From: Rhizophagus irregularis
Taxonomy: Eukaryota; Glomeromycota; Glomeromycetes; Glomerales; Glomeraceae
Assembly (NCBI RefSeq): GCF_026210795.1
Contig: NC_089443.1
Location: forward strand, 1,674,001 to 1,738,000
Length of the DNA: 64,000 bases
Reading direction: 5' to 3'
Position numbers and translations under genes: made by a program
Shown: piece after piece, positions 12,886-24,861 of the stretch
How the letters are laid out: every line of letters begins with the position of its first letter
How positions within the stretch are numbered: the stretch's first letter is position 1
Notes under the pieces: model-generated
Database searches by the model: none
What the model was told of the DNA's origin: nothing
What the model saw: the letters and a program-made list of their open reading frames with translations, nothing else

Positions 12886-13192
12886 TAGGGATGGAAATCG
12901 ATTCGTCGGTTCTATTTCCGGCTCTAATAAATAAAAATATGAATTACGTGCAAGATACAAGCATGTGAATCAGAAAAATTTTGATTGGCCTTCAAATGTT
13001 AGTTGGTATGTGATCGTCAGATGACTCAATTTGAGTCGGTTCTTGAAGTCGGTTCGAATCGGTTCGGAGTTCAGAACGGTTTTTATGGTTAAAAATAGGT
13101 TTAAGCCCAAGAGATCCAGAATCTTTTAAGTTTAAGTTCGGTTCCAGAATCGACTCGAGTCGACTCATTTGATCCAATTCCATCCCTGGCTA
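12886..13192. mobile_element. hAT-like MITE
   Basis: The left end TAGGGATGGAA and inverted right end TAGCCAGGGATGGAA are similar. TTTATCGC (12878-12885) and CTTATCGC (13193-13200) flank it as an 8-bp duplication with one change. The interior is rich in GTCGGTTC and GACTCGAGTC motifs. TAG-type ends with 8-bp duplications suggest hAT. Confidence 0.6.
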
Positions 13193-13200
13193 CTTATCGC

Positions 13201-13616
13201 ATGACGTCGTCAAAGTTAAAATATAATTTGACCGGCATTGAATATTACCAAGTTAGATGTGTTGTGGTAGAGCAAAAAATTATTTTAACTTTGCGAATTT
13301 ATTGTGTATTATTTCTTCAGTTGTTAAACATGATACAATAATAACATTGATCTTATATTTGATTTTTTTTTGAAAAAAAATAATTTCAATAATAAAGAAA
13401 AATACACACAATATTTTTTTTAGTTATAGATATGCTCAAAGAATAAATTAAACAACTGTAGAAAAAAAAAAATTTATAATTATGTTTTCTTTAAAGTATC
13501 ACGTGCGTGGCAAAAATAAAAATATTATTAGACTACAATTACTCTACTTAAACGGATCAGTTAAATAATATGCATCATACAATTAACTATATAATTTAAT
13601 AATGCATTTAGCTTGA
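13201..13616. other. 3' spacer of K4, no gene seen
   Basis: AT-rich, homologous to the downstream sequences of K2 and K3. Confidence 0.35.
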
Positions 13617-15782
13617 TTATTTATATATTAATTCTTCTAGTTTATTTTGAGCATGTTGATTTCCTTGTTTAGCAGATTTCTCATACCAGTAAATCGCTTG
13701 ATTTATATCCTTTTGAATTCCTATTCCATATTCATACAGAAGACCAATTTTATGTTGAGCTAAATTATAACCTGAATTTGCTGCTTGGTGATATAGTGCT
13801 AAAGCTTTGTCATAATTTTTCTCGACACCTTTTCCATTATAATACTTATTACCAAGATTATATTGAGCAACAATATTTCCTAAACTTTCTGCCTGTTGAT
13901 ATAATTCAAAAGCTTTTTGATAATTAACACTAGTTCCTATTCCACAATTATAACAATATCCAACTTTTAATAAACCTGCCGCATAACCCATATTTGCTAT
14001 TTTTTCGTAATATTTTAGAGCTAACTTTTCATCTTTTGTAGTTCCATAACCAGCTTGATAACATGCTCCAACATATAATTGTGCTAATGTATGACCTTGC
14101 TCTGATGCATTAATAAATAAATCAAATGCTTTCTTATTATCTTCATTTGTTTCAATTCCTAAATAATTAAAATATCCAAGTAAAAATATAGAATCTGAAT
14201 TATTTTGATTAATTAATAACCAATCATAAATTTCTTGTGAACTTGTATTATTATTATTAAAATAAACAAGAATATTTTTAATATTTTTGGTTGATGTAAA
14301 TTCTATTCCTTCATTAACTATTTTGAAAATATAATTTACAATATCATTAACTTTTTCAAATGAACAATCTTCAATTATTATGTTTGAGGGTACAATTTCT
14401 TTTATATTCATCTTATTAAAATTTTGTATAATTTGAGACATTTCCCCATGTAACGAATTATCAGTATTCAAAGAAGCGCTAATATTATTTTCTGTTGTTA
14501 TGTTCGTTTTTGTTATAATTTCCTTTAATCTTTCTACTACTTGATTTATAGTTAGACGATTATTAGGTTCACCATTCCAACATTCTAAAAAAAACAAATA
14601 GATTATTGTAAATAAACCAAATAATTCTAAATTATAATTAATGAGAAATGAAAGGTTAATGAAAAAAATTAATACCAGTATAAATTTTAATATAATCTTC
14701 TGGTGTATTGGGGATAGGTTCTTCTCTAAGACCTTGTGAAATTTCTATTGCTAAATCAACATCATATTGTTCACCTTCTTTATAAAAGGGAGGTTGACCA
14801 CTAGATATCTCCCAGAATAATACACCAACGCTATAAATATCGCTTTTTTCGTTCAATGAGAATATTTGTGTTGAGTTTTTATTCTTTCTTCGCTCGCTAA
14901 ACTTTTTTGGATCAACGTAAGGAATTATTCCAAAAGGTTTTGATTGTGTATTGGATGATGATTCGATTCTCTTTGACAACCCAAAGTCGGACAACTTGAT
15001 AGTGTTTTGATGGACCAATATATTACCAGAGTGCTGCAAATACATGATGATATTAAATATATGGAAAAAAAATAATAATACTTTTATATTAATAAAGTAA
15101 ATTACCAAATCACGATGCACTATTCCTTCATTATGTAAACATGACACGGCGCAAGCTAATTGGTATGCTAAGTTGTATTTATCGTTCCAGGTAAGATTAT
15201 TGAAGTTTTCCTTTAAATAATTTTTAAGAGGACCAGAGTCAGCATACTCCATAACTAGTAAATAATTTTTTGATTGAACGTCATCATTTTCTAAGTATGG
15301 ATAAAAAAAATAATCATTTCTTATTAAAATATATTTTTGTAAAATCAAGCAACATTAAAATAGTATTAAAAAAATTTTATTATACCCGGGTCAAATTTTG
15401 CAATTCCGTAGAATTTAATAATGTTATTATGAAATTGTATATCACGTTGAAGCTTAAGCTGAAATATTAATATCATAAATATAAATTATGAAATGAGAAT
15501 AAGAATAACATTTTAATATTCATAATATACAGTATATGTGCTCATCTAAATTTATACCTCATGAACGATTTCTTTTGCAGTAACGTCATCAAGATTAAAA
15601 AAAGATTTCAACGCAAAATATTTTGAATTTTTCCAACTCGCACGATAAACTTTTCCGAATCCTCCAATTCCAACTTTTTGAATATTACTAAAATGTTTTT
15701 GTTTATAAAGTCTATAATATTCCTTAGATATAGATTCTTCAATCCAATTAATCCATTCATTTGTATTTTTTGTATTTTGCAT
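13617..15782 (-). CDS. K4: protein kinase with C-terminal Sel1 repeats, complete
   Basis: Exons 15558-15782, 15386-15458, 15106-15290, 14676-15033 and 13617-14584; about 602 residues in one frame. The intron between exons 3 and 4 happens to be open, so a continuous frame runs over 14656-15348. The paralogue splice sites are conserved and should be preferred. Glycine loop [33 protein letters not shown], then [10 protein letters not shown] and five Sel1 repeats. Repeats 4 and 5 ([33 protein letters not shown]) diverge most from K3, suggesting the repeat face is the variable part. Confidence 0.9.
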
Positions 15783-15929
15783 TTTGGTATTATTAGTAAT
15801 CGTAGGTGAAATAAATAATTAAAAGGAGACGAAACTACTTTGGATTTTTTCTTTTAAATAGTTTGGTAATGTTATACACACAATAGTAGTACAAACAAAG
15901 CCACCGTGTTTACCGTGATTCGTAATTTC

Positions 15930-15937
15930 ATTTTATA
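15930..15937 (-). promoter_or_regulatory. Probable TATA box of K4
   Basis: Minus-strand TATAAAAT about 150 bases upstream of the K4 ATG within the shared promoter block. Confidence 0.4.
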
Positions 15938-16472
15938 ATCTTGGCCAAAATTTTCTAATTCTGTCCTATAGTATGAACATTATTTCATTAATGAAAGAAG
16001 TGCACCTTCGGACATGATATTTTATTTTTAGTTGATATGATTATTGCTAGTACAAGTTAAATTATTAAATTGCGAATTTACTATATATCAAATTTTTTTT
16101 TATCAACAAGGTCGATTCACTTATTAACTCTATGTTTTAGGTTTATTCAGCTATATTTGAAATAATTAAATATATATTCTAAGATTAGAAAATTACTCTT
16201 AAAATTTTTTAAATGTATTGTAAAATTAATATTACGGTGCATTATATACAAACCATGTTAAGATATTCGTTATTGGTCTTGTAGGGACATTTCACTATAG
16301 CTTTATAATACAAATCGTAATATAAATTGTTTGTACTTTCATTGTAAAAAATTTATTGTACAATTTATTGCTAATATTACAATATATTGAAATTGATGCT
16401 ATTGATAAACTTTAAAAATAATGATAATAAAACAGTTTTAATGTTTTATTCTCGGAACCTTTTAGAATTTAC

Positions 16473-18592
16473 CATTTAATCTAGCCAAGAATCAGAAACC
16501 CGTTCCTACATAAAAGAGAGAAAAGGAAGCATTAACAAAGTTTCCTAATAAAAAAAAGGTTCAAAAAATTCCAACTTACCACCCAATCCATTCAAGAAAT
16601 GGAAGCCCGTTCCTCCAAAAAAGAAAAAAATGATAATAAAAAACGTTTTTAACTTGGTTCAAAATTTATTTTTTCAAAAATTTACTTTCAATCTACTAAT
16701 TTCGCACTTGTAAAACATAAAATCCATTACACCAAGAGATAATGAAGTCAGAGGAGAAGATAAAAGAAGATGTTACTATAATTATCGTCTTTTCATAAGG
16801 TTCCGAAGTCAGGACTCAGGAGTCCTATGATACAAAAGAAAATCAAAATAAAAAATAAAAATAAAAATTATTTTGCAGTTTCAATTTTTTTTTTTGAAAC
16901 TCACCTGGGAGTCTGTTGCCATCGATTTTCCCTACAAAACCAAGTTTCGAATATTTTTTTTCGAAACTGATCTATCTGGGATCCCATATATTAAAAACTG
17001 ATTTTAATTTTTTAAAGTTTTGAATTCATTTTTTTGAAACTTATCTTGGATCTGATTCCAAGTCGAAGTCGATCTCTCGACAAAAAAAAGGAAAAGAAAG
17101 ATTAAAAAAATGGTTTATTAAAGTTTCAAATTTCTTTTTTCGAAACTCACTTGGGAATATGGTGCCCACGTCAGAGCTGATTCCCTGAGCCGATTTCCCT
17201 ACAAAAAAATTATAAGAGACTTTTATCAATTCCCTTTTTCAAAACTTGTCTGTTCCAAGCGCCTAGACTCATCTAAAAATAAGAAAAACTGAGGCTGATT
17301 TTTCACCGAGATCCTACGTGTCCATACCGTCTAAAAAAAAGGAGAAAATAAAAATTTAGTAATCATTTTAAGGCGGAAATAAAATTTAAATAAAAAATAT
17401 ACTCACTAAATCCAACATCCAAAGAGCCAAAAAAACGCCTAAAAAAAATAACAAACAATTAGAAATTATTCATTAAAATAAAAAAAAATTCAAGAAAAAA
17501 AAGGGGAATCTTACCGGAATTTTGCATCAAACGAAACTGAAAGAACCACTTAAGAAAAAGAATCTGAAACGTTTCAGTGAAAGAGTTAATTTAAAATAAA
17601 AGAAAATACCACTCACCAAATCTATGTTCAAGAGATCCGGAGAATCACCTAAAAAAAGTAAAAAACAGCTCGTTAAAAGGCGCAGTAAAGAAAAAAAGAC
17701 TACCCCAGCGTATCCTAAAAAAATGGCACGAAACGGCCGGCATTAAGAAATTAAGCAATTAACTACGTAACAAATAATGTGTGACAAATAGGATTTCACA
17801 CCTCGAAAAAATTCGAGTCCCCCAGATACTTATGAAAATGGAAACAAGGAAGGGTGTGACGCATGTGACAAAAAACAGTCACGTGATTTTTTCGTGACAT
17901 TTTTCTAGGGTACGCTGTGTAAATCAGAAAAAAAAAATAAACTATATTTTACCGAAAATCCAAATATCCGGAAATCATCTAATGAAAAGAAAGAAAATGA
18001 AAGTTAGTAACTGTTCGTTAAACTAATAATAAAAAAAGAATTAAAAAAAATCACTTGCCGAATTCCTATATCCATATCCAAAGAGACCAGAAAACTCAAA
18101 TTAAGTATAAAACAACACCTTAAGCCACATGCCCAAAGAATCGCCTAAAAAGAATAAAAACGAAACCGTTAGTAAACATTTCGCTAAATAAATAAATTAA
18201 AAAGAAAAAATATAGTTTTTTTTGGAAGCCTAATACGCGCCCAGGGATATGACCGTCTAATAAAAAGAGAAAATTGAAATGTTAGAAAAATGTTTCACTA
18301 AAGAAATAAATTAAGAAAAAAATATTTTTATGGAAGCTTTTACTGAAATAATACGTGCTCAAGGACCGGCTGTCTAAAAAAAGAGGAAATTGAAACGTTA
18401 GAAAACGTTTCGTTACTGTAAATTAAAAGAATAAGAAACTCACCCACATCAAAAGATCTGAATGAACTCCCACTCCACGTAAAGAATTGAAAAGTCGCCT
18501 AAAATAGAGGGAAAAAAGAACAAAACTTGTTGAAAAAAAAATTTTTCGTTTACTTGCCGAAATCCCATCTTCAAAGCAACCTTCCCGGCCAT
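16473..18592 (-). other. Array of 24-55-nt blocks bounded by splice-like signals
   Basis: On the minus strand short blocks are each preceded by a pyrimidine tract ending in AG and followed by GTAAGT/GTGAGT-like or GCAAGT donors. Blocks: 16473-16505, 16580-16612, 16905-16931, 17151-17198, 17307-17330, 17407-17438, 17515-17548, 17617-17648, 17953-17978, 18059-18094, 18119-18144, 18444-18498 and 18558-18592. Others are degenerate (e.g. 17042-17081, donor ATAAGT). Some blocks are related to each other: the first two (33 nt), and 17407-17438 with 17617-17648 (32 nt). No single frame is open through all of them, so coding is unproven. It resembles a micro-exon gene, possibly decayed. Confidence 0.45.
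17701..17921. mobile_element. Tc1/mariner-type MITE nested in the array
   Basis: The ends CAGCGTATCCTA and TAGGGTACGCTG are inverted over about 28 bases and flanked by TA. A second, right-truncated copy lies at 25035-25243 with the same interior (AAACGGCCGGCATTAAG, GGAAACAAGGAAGGGTGTG). No transposase. Confidence 0.75.
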
Positions 18593-18654
18593 CTAAAAAA
18601 TAAGAAAACGAAACGTGAGAAATGTTTCGTTAAAGAATTAATTTGAAAAAAATA

Positions 18655-18850
18655 TCACCTAAAAGGGAAAAATAGAAATGTAACACTTTTTTTTAAATAA
18701 AATACGAAAAAGAAAGGACGGAAAGAGGGAAGGAAATGAAGAAATGGGAGAAGGAACGAAAGGAAAACGAAGGAAAGGAAATGGAAAAAAAAGGAAGGAA
18801 AAAGGGAAATAGCGAGTAAAAGGAGAAGAAAAAGCATATGTATATATATA
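18655..18850. repeat. Purine-rich low-complexity tract
   Basis: Plus strand is almost entirely A and G (GGAAAGGAAATGG-type runs). Frames on the complement are Phe/Pro/Ser-rich and compositional. Confidence 0.7.
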
Positions 18851-19158
18851 TACAGATGTACATACAATGTACATATGTTTAATCTTACGAATTGACAAAA
18901 AGTGGGAGTCTTCAGTAATAAGGTAATAAGGCTTAGTATAATTATAAAAGACCAATGTTATTATTATGCAAGCCTATTGATTTGCAAAATTTATTGTAAT
19001 AATGAATAGTTAATTATGAAATCAATTGTAAATTATATCGTACAATATATACATAAGTAAAAATCTTATGAAAACACTGTAAAAATTATGAAACTCATTG
19101 AAAAATGTATCAGAATTATATATTTTACAATTGATTGTGAATAAATTAATATTAAAAA

Positions 19159-19247
19159 TACAGTTCACCCTCGCTATAGTGAAGCTCATGGGCTGAAGGT
19201 TAAGATTCACTATAGTAAGGGATTCACTATAGCGAAGGTGAATTGTA
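19159..19247. mobile_element. 89-bp palindromic MITE with TA ends
   Basis: Left TACAGTTCACCCTCGCTATA and right (inverted) TACAATTCACCTTCGCTATA form arms of about 25 bases. The ends are CAGT-like within TA, as in pogo/Tc1-type elements. Confidence 0.65.
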
Positions 19248-19409
19248 CTAAGAATTATTATTTATATAGAAAATCCGTACCTAAGCTTTTCTTTACTATA
19301 GCAAATTATTCACTATATAAAAATTCACAATACCTTGTATAAGGCTTGTACAATACTTGTACAAACAAGGATTGCACAATGCATTATGAAAATTTAGCAT
19401 TGTTAGCAA

Positions 19410-20167
19410 AAGTGCACTTTAAAAATATTTGAGTTAAAAATTTAGATTTAAAACTAGAATTGCAAAGATTAACAAATCGTATATTTAAATTATTAATCGA
19501 CAATAGAAGTATAGAACCGTGAGTAGTAGTAACTAACCGTGATCCAGAATTATTAAATTTAGCCATTATTAAGGATTGTCTACCCTTTATGCATTTTTAT
19601 TCGATTTACCTCATATAAAGACTCTTTACAGTACAGTAGCAACTAATAGTCATCAATTTCTACATTCAACATCGTGTATTTTAATTGAAAATAAGCAGTT
19701 TTTATAAAGAGACCAATCAATGTGTGGATACTTTATTTCCAATTTGAAATATTAAATAACGTGAATAGTGTTGATTTGGTGGTATCTTAGCAGTTGATCC
19801 AGATTTTATTAGAAACAATTTCGTGAGAGAGATCTTATATATTTTCGATAAGAACTTTAATATTATATATGAACTATTTTGGAGGACCAATAGAATATGA
19901 TAATGTAATAAAATAACTTTTAAAGAAACTTAAGTATTAAATGTTAAGCTGATAAAAGTATATTTACAGTTTACAGTTTACACAGATATTTTATTAATAT
20001 TTTATTTGAATGATATTAAAACAGCGTGTGTCCGTCACAAATTCAGTTTGATTTAGTAATCTTCTCCCATTAATATTATAACTCTTAATTAAAATAGTTT
20101 GTGTTATTGAAGAGGATTATTATTATGGTTTCGTGACGTAAAAGGAACGATACGAATTATATAACAA
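19410..20167. other. Array spacer right of the insertion
   Basis: Homologous to 11150-11900 and 1250-2100. No gene. It shows that another array unit once existed here, now without its kinase. Confidence 0.45.
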
Positions 20168-20835
20168 TTTGATGAGGATTTATAAGATCGAATAATTTTT
20201 ATCTTTGCAAATTTAGAAAAATTAATAAATTTAATTTATAGATGAAAGTTTATAATAGGAATTCAAATTTTTTATTATTCATCATTGTCCGGAGCGAAGC
20301 GAAGGACAATATATGTCTACGCACTATGAAAAAGAATCGATCACGTGAATTTCTCTGTCCGCCACGTGATCGTTACCAATGAAATCACAAATTTTAGTTT
20401 TTCGCTCCGGACTTACAACGGTTCCCGTTTCCTAGTTTAAAATAATATTAAAAAGATTGAAGTTAAATCAATTAAATCATTATTCAAATATTATTAAAAA
20501 AATTCCTTAGAATATTCTAGTTTTTTAAATTTTAATCATCCTTTTTACAGATTGATCAATCACATTATCCAACATTTCTTAATATATCGAAAGATTCAAA
20601 AATCTTTATAACAATAGAATTAACGAAATTTTATATTAATGATAATTATGATAAATTTTTAAATGATCAATATTTAAGAGAGTTCACTCAAAATTTAAAC
20701 GAAAATTTAAAATTATTATGTCTTGGTATGTGGAAAATTTCTATTGAAGGATAAAAACAATCTTATCTCAAAAAAGATTATGTTTAAAAATTTATTTTGT
20801 ACTTTTATAATGGAAATCGTACTATTATTATACTA
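20168..20835 (+). pseudogene. Relic R4 of the paired gene
   Basis: Contains the clearest leucine-rich part of the relic: around 20658-20755 one frame encodes REFTQNLNENLKLLCLGMWK before it breaks. Interrupted by the small element at 20287-20412. Confidence 0.4.
20287..20412. mobile_element. Small element with GTCCGGAGCGAA inverted ends
   Basis: GTCCGGAGCGAA at the left and TTCGCTCCGGAC at the right. The paralogous relics lack it. The inserted segment may extend to about 20434. Superfamily unknown. Confidence 0.5.
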
Positions 20836-21654
20836 TTATTATCATTATACGTGTTGCCGAAATAATTTTTTAATTTCGGCTTTGTGGCATAATGTAACGT
20901 AATCATCTGGAATTCGTCGGAATATTTCACTGGATTTCAGAGAGTGTAGAGAAGTTCTTAAATAATTTCTACCTTATTGGTAACAAAGCGTAATTTAATA
21001 TTTATTAATAACAAGAAAAAAAAATAAAAGAAAAAGAAAAGCGAGAAGGAATAAGAAAGGAGAGAGGAGTTAAAGAGAATAAGAGAAAAAAGTGGCTATT
21101 TTATATATTTTAATCATGTATCACTTAACCATGATGAGTCATTCATGTGTTGAATCCGAATTTTTGATTATCATTTTCAAAATAATCTACTCAATTTATA
21201 CTACAGTAAATTATACTCTTTGACTAGCAAATCATTATTAGATTTTTTAAAGGTAAATACGTCATGATTAGGTAATTAAAAGCTACAATAACCATACGTA
21301 TTGATATTAGGCCAGTTCATAATTGTTCGATCGGCTTTTTTGGTCAGGTTACATTAATCTCATGATCAAAGTTCAATTGAGTTGGTTTGATTGATAAACA
21401 TTATTTTTATCAGTATTTTTGTCTACTCGACTACGTTTTTGGTGGTTCACGTTGAACGGTCAGTTGATCATTCTACAGTTAAATTTTATTGGTCAGAATT
21501 TTTAGTGTAACCGACCAAATATCCCGTATTGGTATTGATATCATTTGATCATTGTACAACAAAAAAAATAATATTTATACAGTTCTTTTCTTTTTTTTTA
21601 ATACATATCTCTCCTCCATCTCTTTCATTCCTCCTTCAAACACAATTAAATACT
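20836..21654. other. No gene recognised
   Basis: AT-rich DNA with a purine-rich run at 21005-21095. No credible gene. The frame 21529-21741 is a Phe/Thr-rich compositional frame. Confidence 0.4.
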
Positions 21655-21800
21655 TTTTTTATAAATACTTTCTTTTCAAATAAATATCTAACAAATACCT
21701 TTTTTTCACACACAAATAAATACCTTTTTTTTCACGCGTAAGTAAATATCTTTTTTTCACGCGCAAGAGAAATACCTTTTTTTCACGCGCAAGTAAATAC
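21655..21800. repeat. Short tandem repeat
   Basis: Four to five imperfect copies of a unit of about 32 bases containing AAATACCTTTTTTTCACGCG. Confidence 0.7.
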
Positions 21801-22052
21801 TAAGACGGAAAAAAAAGATATATCAACATCAAGAACTGTATTTACTGCCTTTGGACAACATATGGGTAATGTGTTTCATTAGCTATTAAAAACTTGTTTG
21901 TAAGTGAAAAACATTCTAACTACTCCTGTCAGTTTAGACGTTTTGTGGTTCTTGCCAAATTTAGTACCACTGCAATTTTATTACTGTTATCATTCTTCCT
22001 TTGGTTACGCATCACGAATATTCACTTCTCAATAGAGCTTGTATAGGAAGTA

Positions 22053-22232
22053 ATGAATACTCAAAATACCGCCGAACTTACCGCTCCGGAAAACTCTTCT
22101 CTTGAAGCCTCTATTCACGCTCCAGCTTCTGGTTCCGTTTCTTCTCATTCTCCTGCGGATCCCTCTTCTACTACTAGAGCTCCTTCGATAGTGGACAAGC
22201 TAACACTAAACGAGGCTAGGTCATATCATTAA
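22053..22232 (+). CDS. Small open frame, 59 residues, unknown
   Basis: ATG to TAA, beginning MNTQNTAELTAPENSSLEAS and rich in Ser, Ala, Pro and Thr. Codon use (many GCT, TCT, CCT) and GC content stand out from the AT-rich surroundings, which suggests real coding sequence. It ends abruptly and is followed by GTGAGT four bases after the stop, so it may be the first exon of a longer gene or an N-terminal remnant of a mobile-element protein. Confidence 0.35.
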   Translation: MNTQNTAELTAPENSSLEASIHAPASGSVSSHSPADPSSTTRAPSIVDKLTLNEARSYH

Positions 22233-23396
22233 GTGGTGAGTATAATTATAATAGTTCACCGGATGGACGTATGTGTAGGTGTAACACTGCAGGGTTCACT
22301 GAAAGTCTTCCGGATGGTGAACTGTTATAATTGACATAGGGGTTTATGTGCTCGTAGTACGTACCATTTGCTACAGGCTAGTAGCTATCTGCTTTTGTGC
22401 ACGAAGGCATAGCTACAATGATGCCATATAGGTGATCCCCAAGCTGATCCATATGGAAGGGAAGGCCAGGTTCCCGTTGGAAATGACACATATCTCCTAT
22501 GCCATGTCACTTACTTAGTAATTGTTATTGAATACTATATGAGTCCATTTACCATAGATCCTATGATGGCCACATGGGTGTCCTGGGTTCCCTGTTTAGG
22601 CATAATTAACAGGGTGGTAAACCTCATATGGTATGAGGTGATAGTGACTAAAAAATTTTGTAAATTTTGTAGGGCATGTATCAATTCATTTTTTTTTAAA
22701 AATAGGTGTCTTAACGTTGGCGCCAGGTGTAATTCTTACTTCTTATGCAATTATGGCTATTAATCAGGGTAATTCTGAAGGGAGTTGAAGAATTGAACTG
22801 GGATATAGATTTTTACTCCCATAGACAAATAGAACTTTTCAATTATAGAGTTTTTCTTCTCTTTTAGTTTTATTTTTGGTTTTTTTTTCTTTTTATTCTT
22901 GTTGTTTTCTTTTTTCCTTTTAATTATAGATGTAACTATTTTTTCTTTTTCGTTTCTCATTCTGTTTGGGGTTACATTTAATATCGACTTAAATATGTAG
23001 CTTTTTTTATTTAAATAAAAAAAAAGATAATAAGTTTTTTACATTCATGATATCTTTATAATTAATTGGATTTGGGAAAATTTTGTGTATAAATGTATAT
23101 GAGCGTATGAAGCTATAATGCTATATAGTGCGTATATATGATAATAAAATACACAGACATAATTGTATTAGTGTAAAAAATATATAAACAATGGCTATCA
23201 TCAAGATATGACTAAAATATATTTATTCTTTATTTTAGAATTTAAGCTGTATATAATAACTCTATTCATATAAGAAAAAAAAAATATTTCGTAAATTTAT
23301 TACCGCAACACTTCTACGGTCACGTGATAAGTCGACCGAACGCCAGACAAAGAGCTAAGAAATCAGGTCGTCGAGTTATCAACGGCCACTCAAGAA
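22233..23396. other. Non-coding region with a short inverted repeat
   Basis: Unusually GC-balanced to about 22680. AATTATAATAGTTCACC near 22244 is inverted near 22317-22333. TTGGCGCCAGG near 22718 resembles a primer-binding context, but no pair of long terminal repeats was found. From 22760 on the DNA is AT-rich. Confidence 0.3.
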
Positions 23397-23741
23397 ATGG
23401 ACATAGATGAGAACACTTCTACATTAACACCAAACCCAATCCGAACATTCCATCTACTTCATCATTACGCAGGTAAATGACGTAGTCATTCCTCGAATCA
23501 TAAATACGGATTTATTTTCGACACAGAAGCACGAAATTTTTTGAACAAACCAGATGTTTTTCTAAAACGAACACTTCCTACGAGCGAAGATGAACAAGAC
23601 ACGCCAGTCGTTAACGTTAACAAAAATCGAAACAGAAAATTATCGAGATGGTGCCGCGACAACTGCCGCGTTCCTGATAAACGGTCACGTGTACACCATT
23701 TACCATCACCCTATCCCTTCCTTTCTTTAAAAGGACAATAA
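23397..23741 (+). CDS. Two-exon small gene or element remnant, unknown
   Basis: Exon 23397-23472 starts MDIDENTSTLTPNPIRTF and ends at GTAAAT. The intron closes at ACACAG, and exon 23527-23741 continues in phase with ARNFLNKPDVFLKRTLP and RKLSRWCRDNCRVPDKRS. About 96 residues, basic and low in hydrophobic residues. GC content is above the neighbours. No domain recognised; it could be a transposon-derived fragment. Confidence 0.4.
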
Positions 23742-23779
23742 CATAGTTTTATATTTTCCACGTAACATACAAGATTATT

Positions 23780-24240
23780 TCTAAACCTTCAATAGAAATT
23801 TCCCACATACTAACATTTAATAATTTTAAATTTTTATTTAAATTATGAGTGAAATCTCTTAAGAATCGGTCATTTAAAAATTTGAAATCATATTATAATT
23901 AATAAACTATTATAAAATTATTATATATATTAAGAAATGTTGAATAATAAATTAAAGAACAAGAATATGATTCTAATATTAAAGAAGAAACTTCAATAAA
24001 TTTGAATATGATGATTTAATTGATTTAATTTTAATCTTTTTGATTATTACCTATGTTAATAAATTAATAAATGATGAATAATAAAAAATCTCCAAAAAAT
24101 TAAAATTTATTAATTCTTCTAAATCTGCAAAGATAGTAAATATTATTCGATCTTTAAAATTCTCATCAAAGAATTGTTATGCAATTCGTATCGCTCCTTT
24201 CACGTCATGAAAATCATAGTAATAATCCTCTTCAATAACA
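23780..24240 (-). pseudogene. Relic R5 of the paired gene, inverted
   Basis: Reverse-orientation copy of the relic: the GTATGTGGGAAATTTCTATT motif lies on the minus strand near 23790-23815 and the 5' conserved block at 24140-24240. The inversion shows that the spacer was rearranged here. Confidence 0.4.
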
Positions 24241-24861
24241 CAAACTATTTTAAGAATTATAATATTAATTATTTAATGCATCGGTAAATTTGGGCGAAGA
24301 TTACTAAATCAAACTGAATTACTATTGTGAACAGACACACGCACACGTATAATAAATAAAAATATTAATAAATATGTAAATTGTTAAATATACTTTTATG
24401 TTTAACTAGTTTAATGGAACGTTCATTTTGAAAGAAGAAAAAGAACGATATAGAGTGTTCAAACCTGAATTATTGAAAATTTTTTCATGAAATATATTTC
24501 ATTTTTTTTTAACATTATTTAAATCTACTATATCAGATATTATGTATGGCTCCCGTCATTGTCTATATTTAAAAAATAAAATAGATATTATTTCTTCGGT
24601 TAGTAATCATGGTACAATAATAAAATTGATCTTATTATGATTTTTTTAATAATTTCATTGACTAAAAAAAATGTACGCAATATTTTTTATTTTATAATAT
24701 GGATATAAATTTAAGAAGTGATAAACAACTTTAGAAAAAAATTTATAATTATGTTTTTTAAATCATCACTTGTCTAAATAAAAGTAAAAATACTATTGGG
24801 ATTACGGTTACTCTACTTTAAACTTAAACTACTTAAACTTATATATGCGGTTATTAGCTTT
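24241..24861. other. AT-rich spacer, no gene
   Basis: Continues the inverted spacer (24240-24410), then sequence matching the 3' spacers of the kinases (24560-24840). Nothing coding. Confidence 0.35.

Larger units (their letters stand above)
16197..19409. mobile_element. 3.2-kb insertion carrying the micro-exon-like array
   Basis: The spacer sequence is interrupted after GAAAATTAC (about 16196) and resumes with CACTTTAAAAATATTTGAG (about 19411). The equivalent spacers at 1250 and 11140 are continuous, so about 3.2 kb is inserted. No clear terminal inverted repeat or target duplication is visible. The left part (TCTTGTAGGG, then CATTGTAAAAAATTTATT) recurs at about 40500-40580, showing the insertion is a repeated element. 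It contains the block array and smaller nested elements. Confidence 0.6.

Noticed and set aside
12992..13183. 63-codon minus-strand frame
   Set aside because: Lies entirely inside the hAT-like element and follows its repeated GGTTC/GAACC words.
14656..15348. A continuous 230-codon frame across exons 3 and 4 of K4
   Set aside because: The intron is open by chance; splice sites and phases conserved in the intact paralogues show that it is removed.
18655..18955. Two overlapping minus-strand frames
   Set aside because: Complement of a purine-rich tract, giving Phe/Pro/Ser-rich translations with no protein character.
22233..22780. Long terminal repeat of a retrotransposon
   Set aside because: A GGCGCC-containing motif and unusual composition are suggestive, but no direct long repeat, polymerase domain or paired end could be found in the window.
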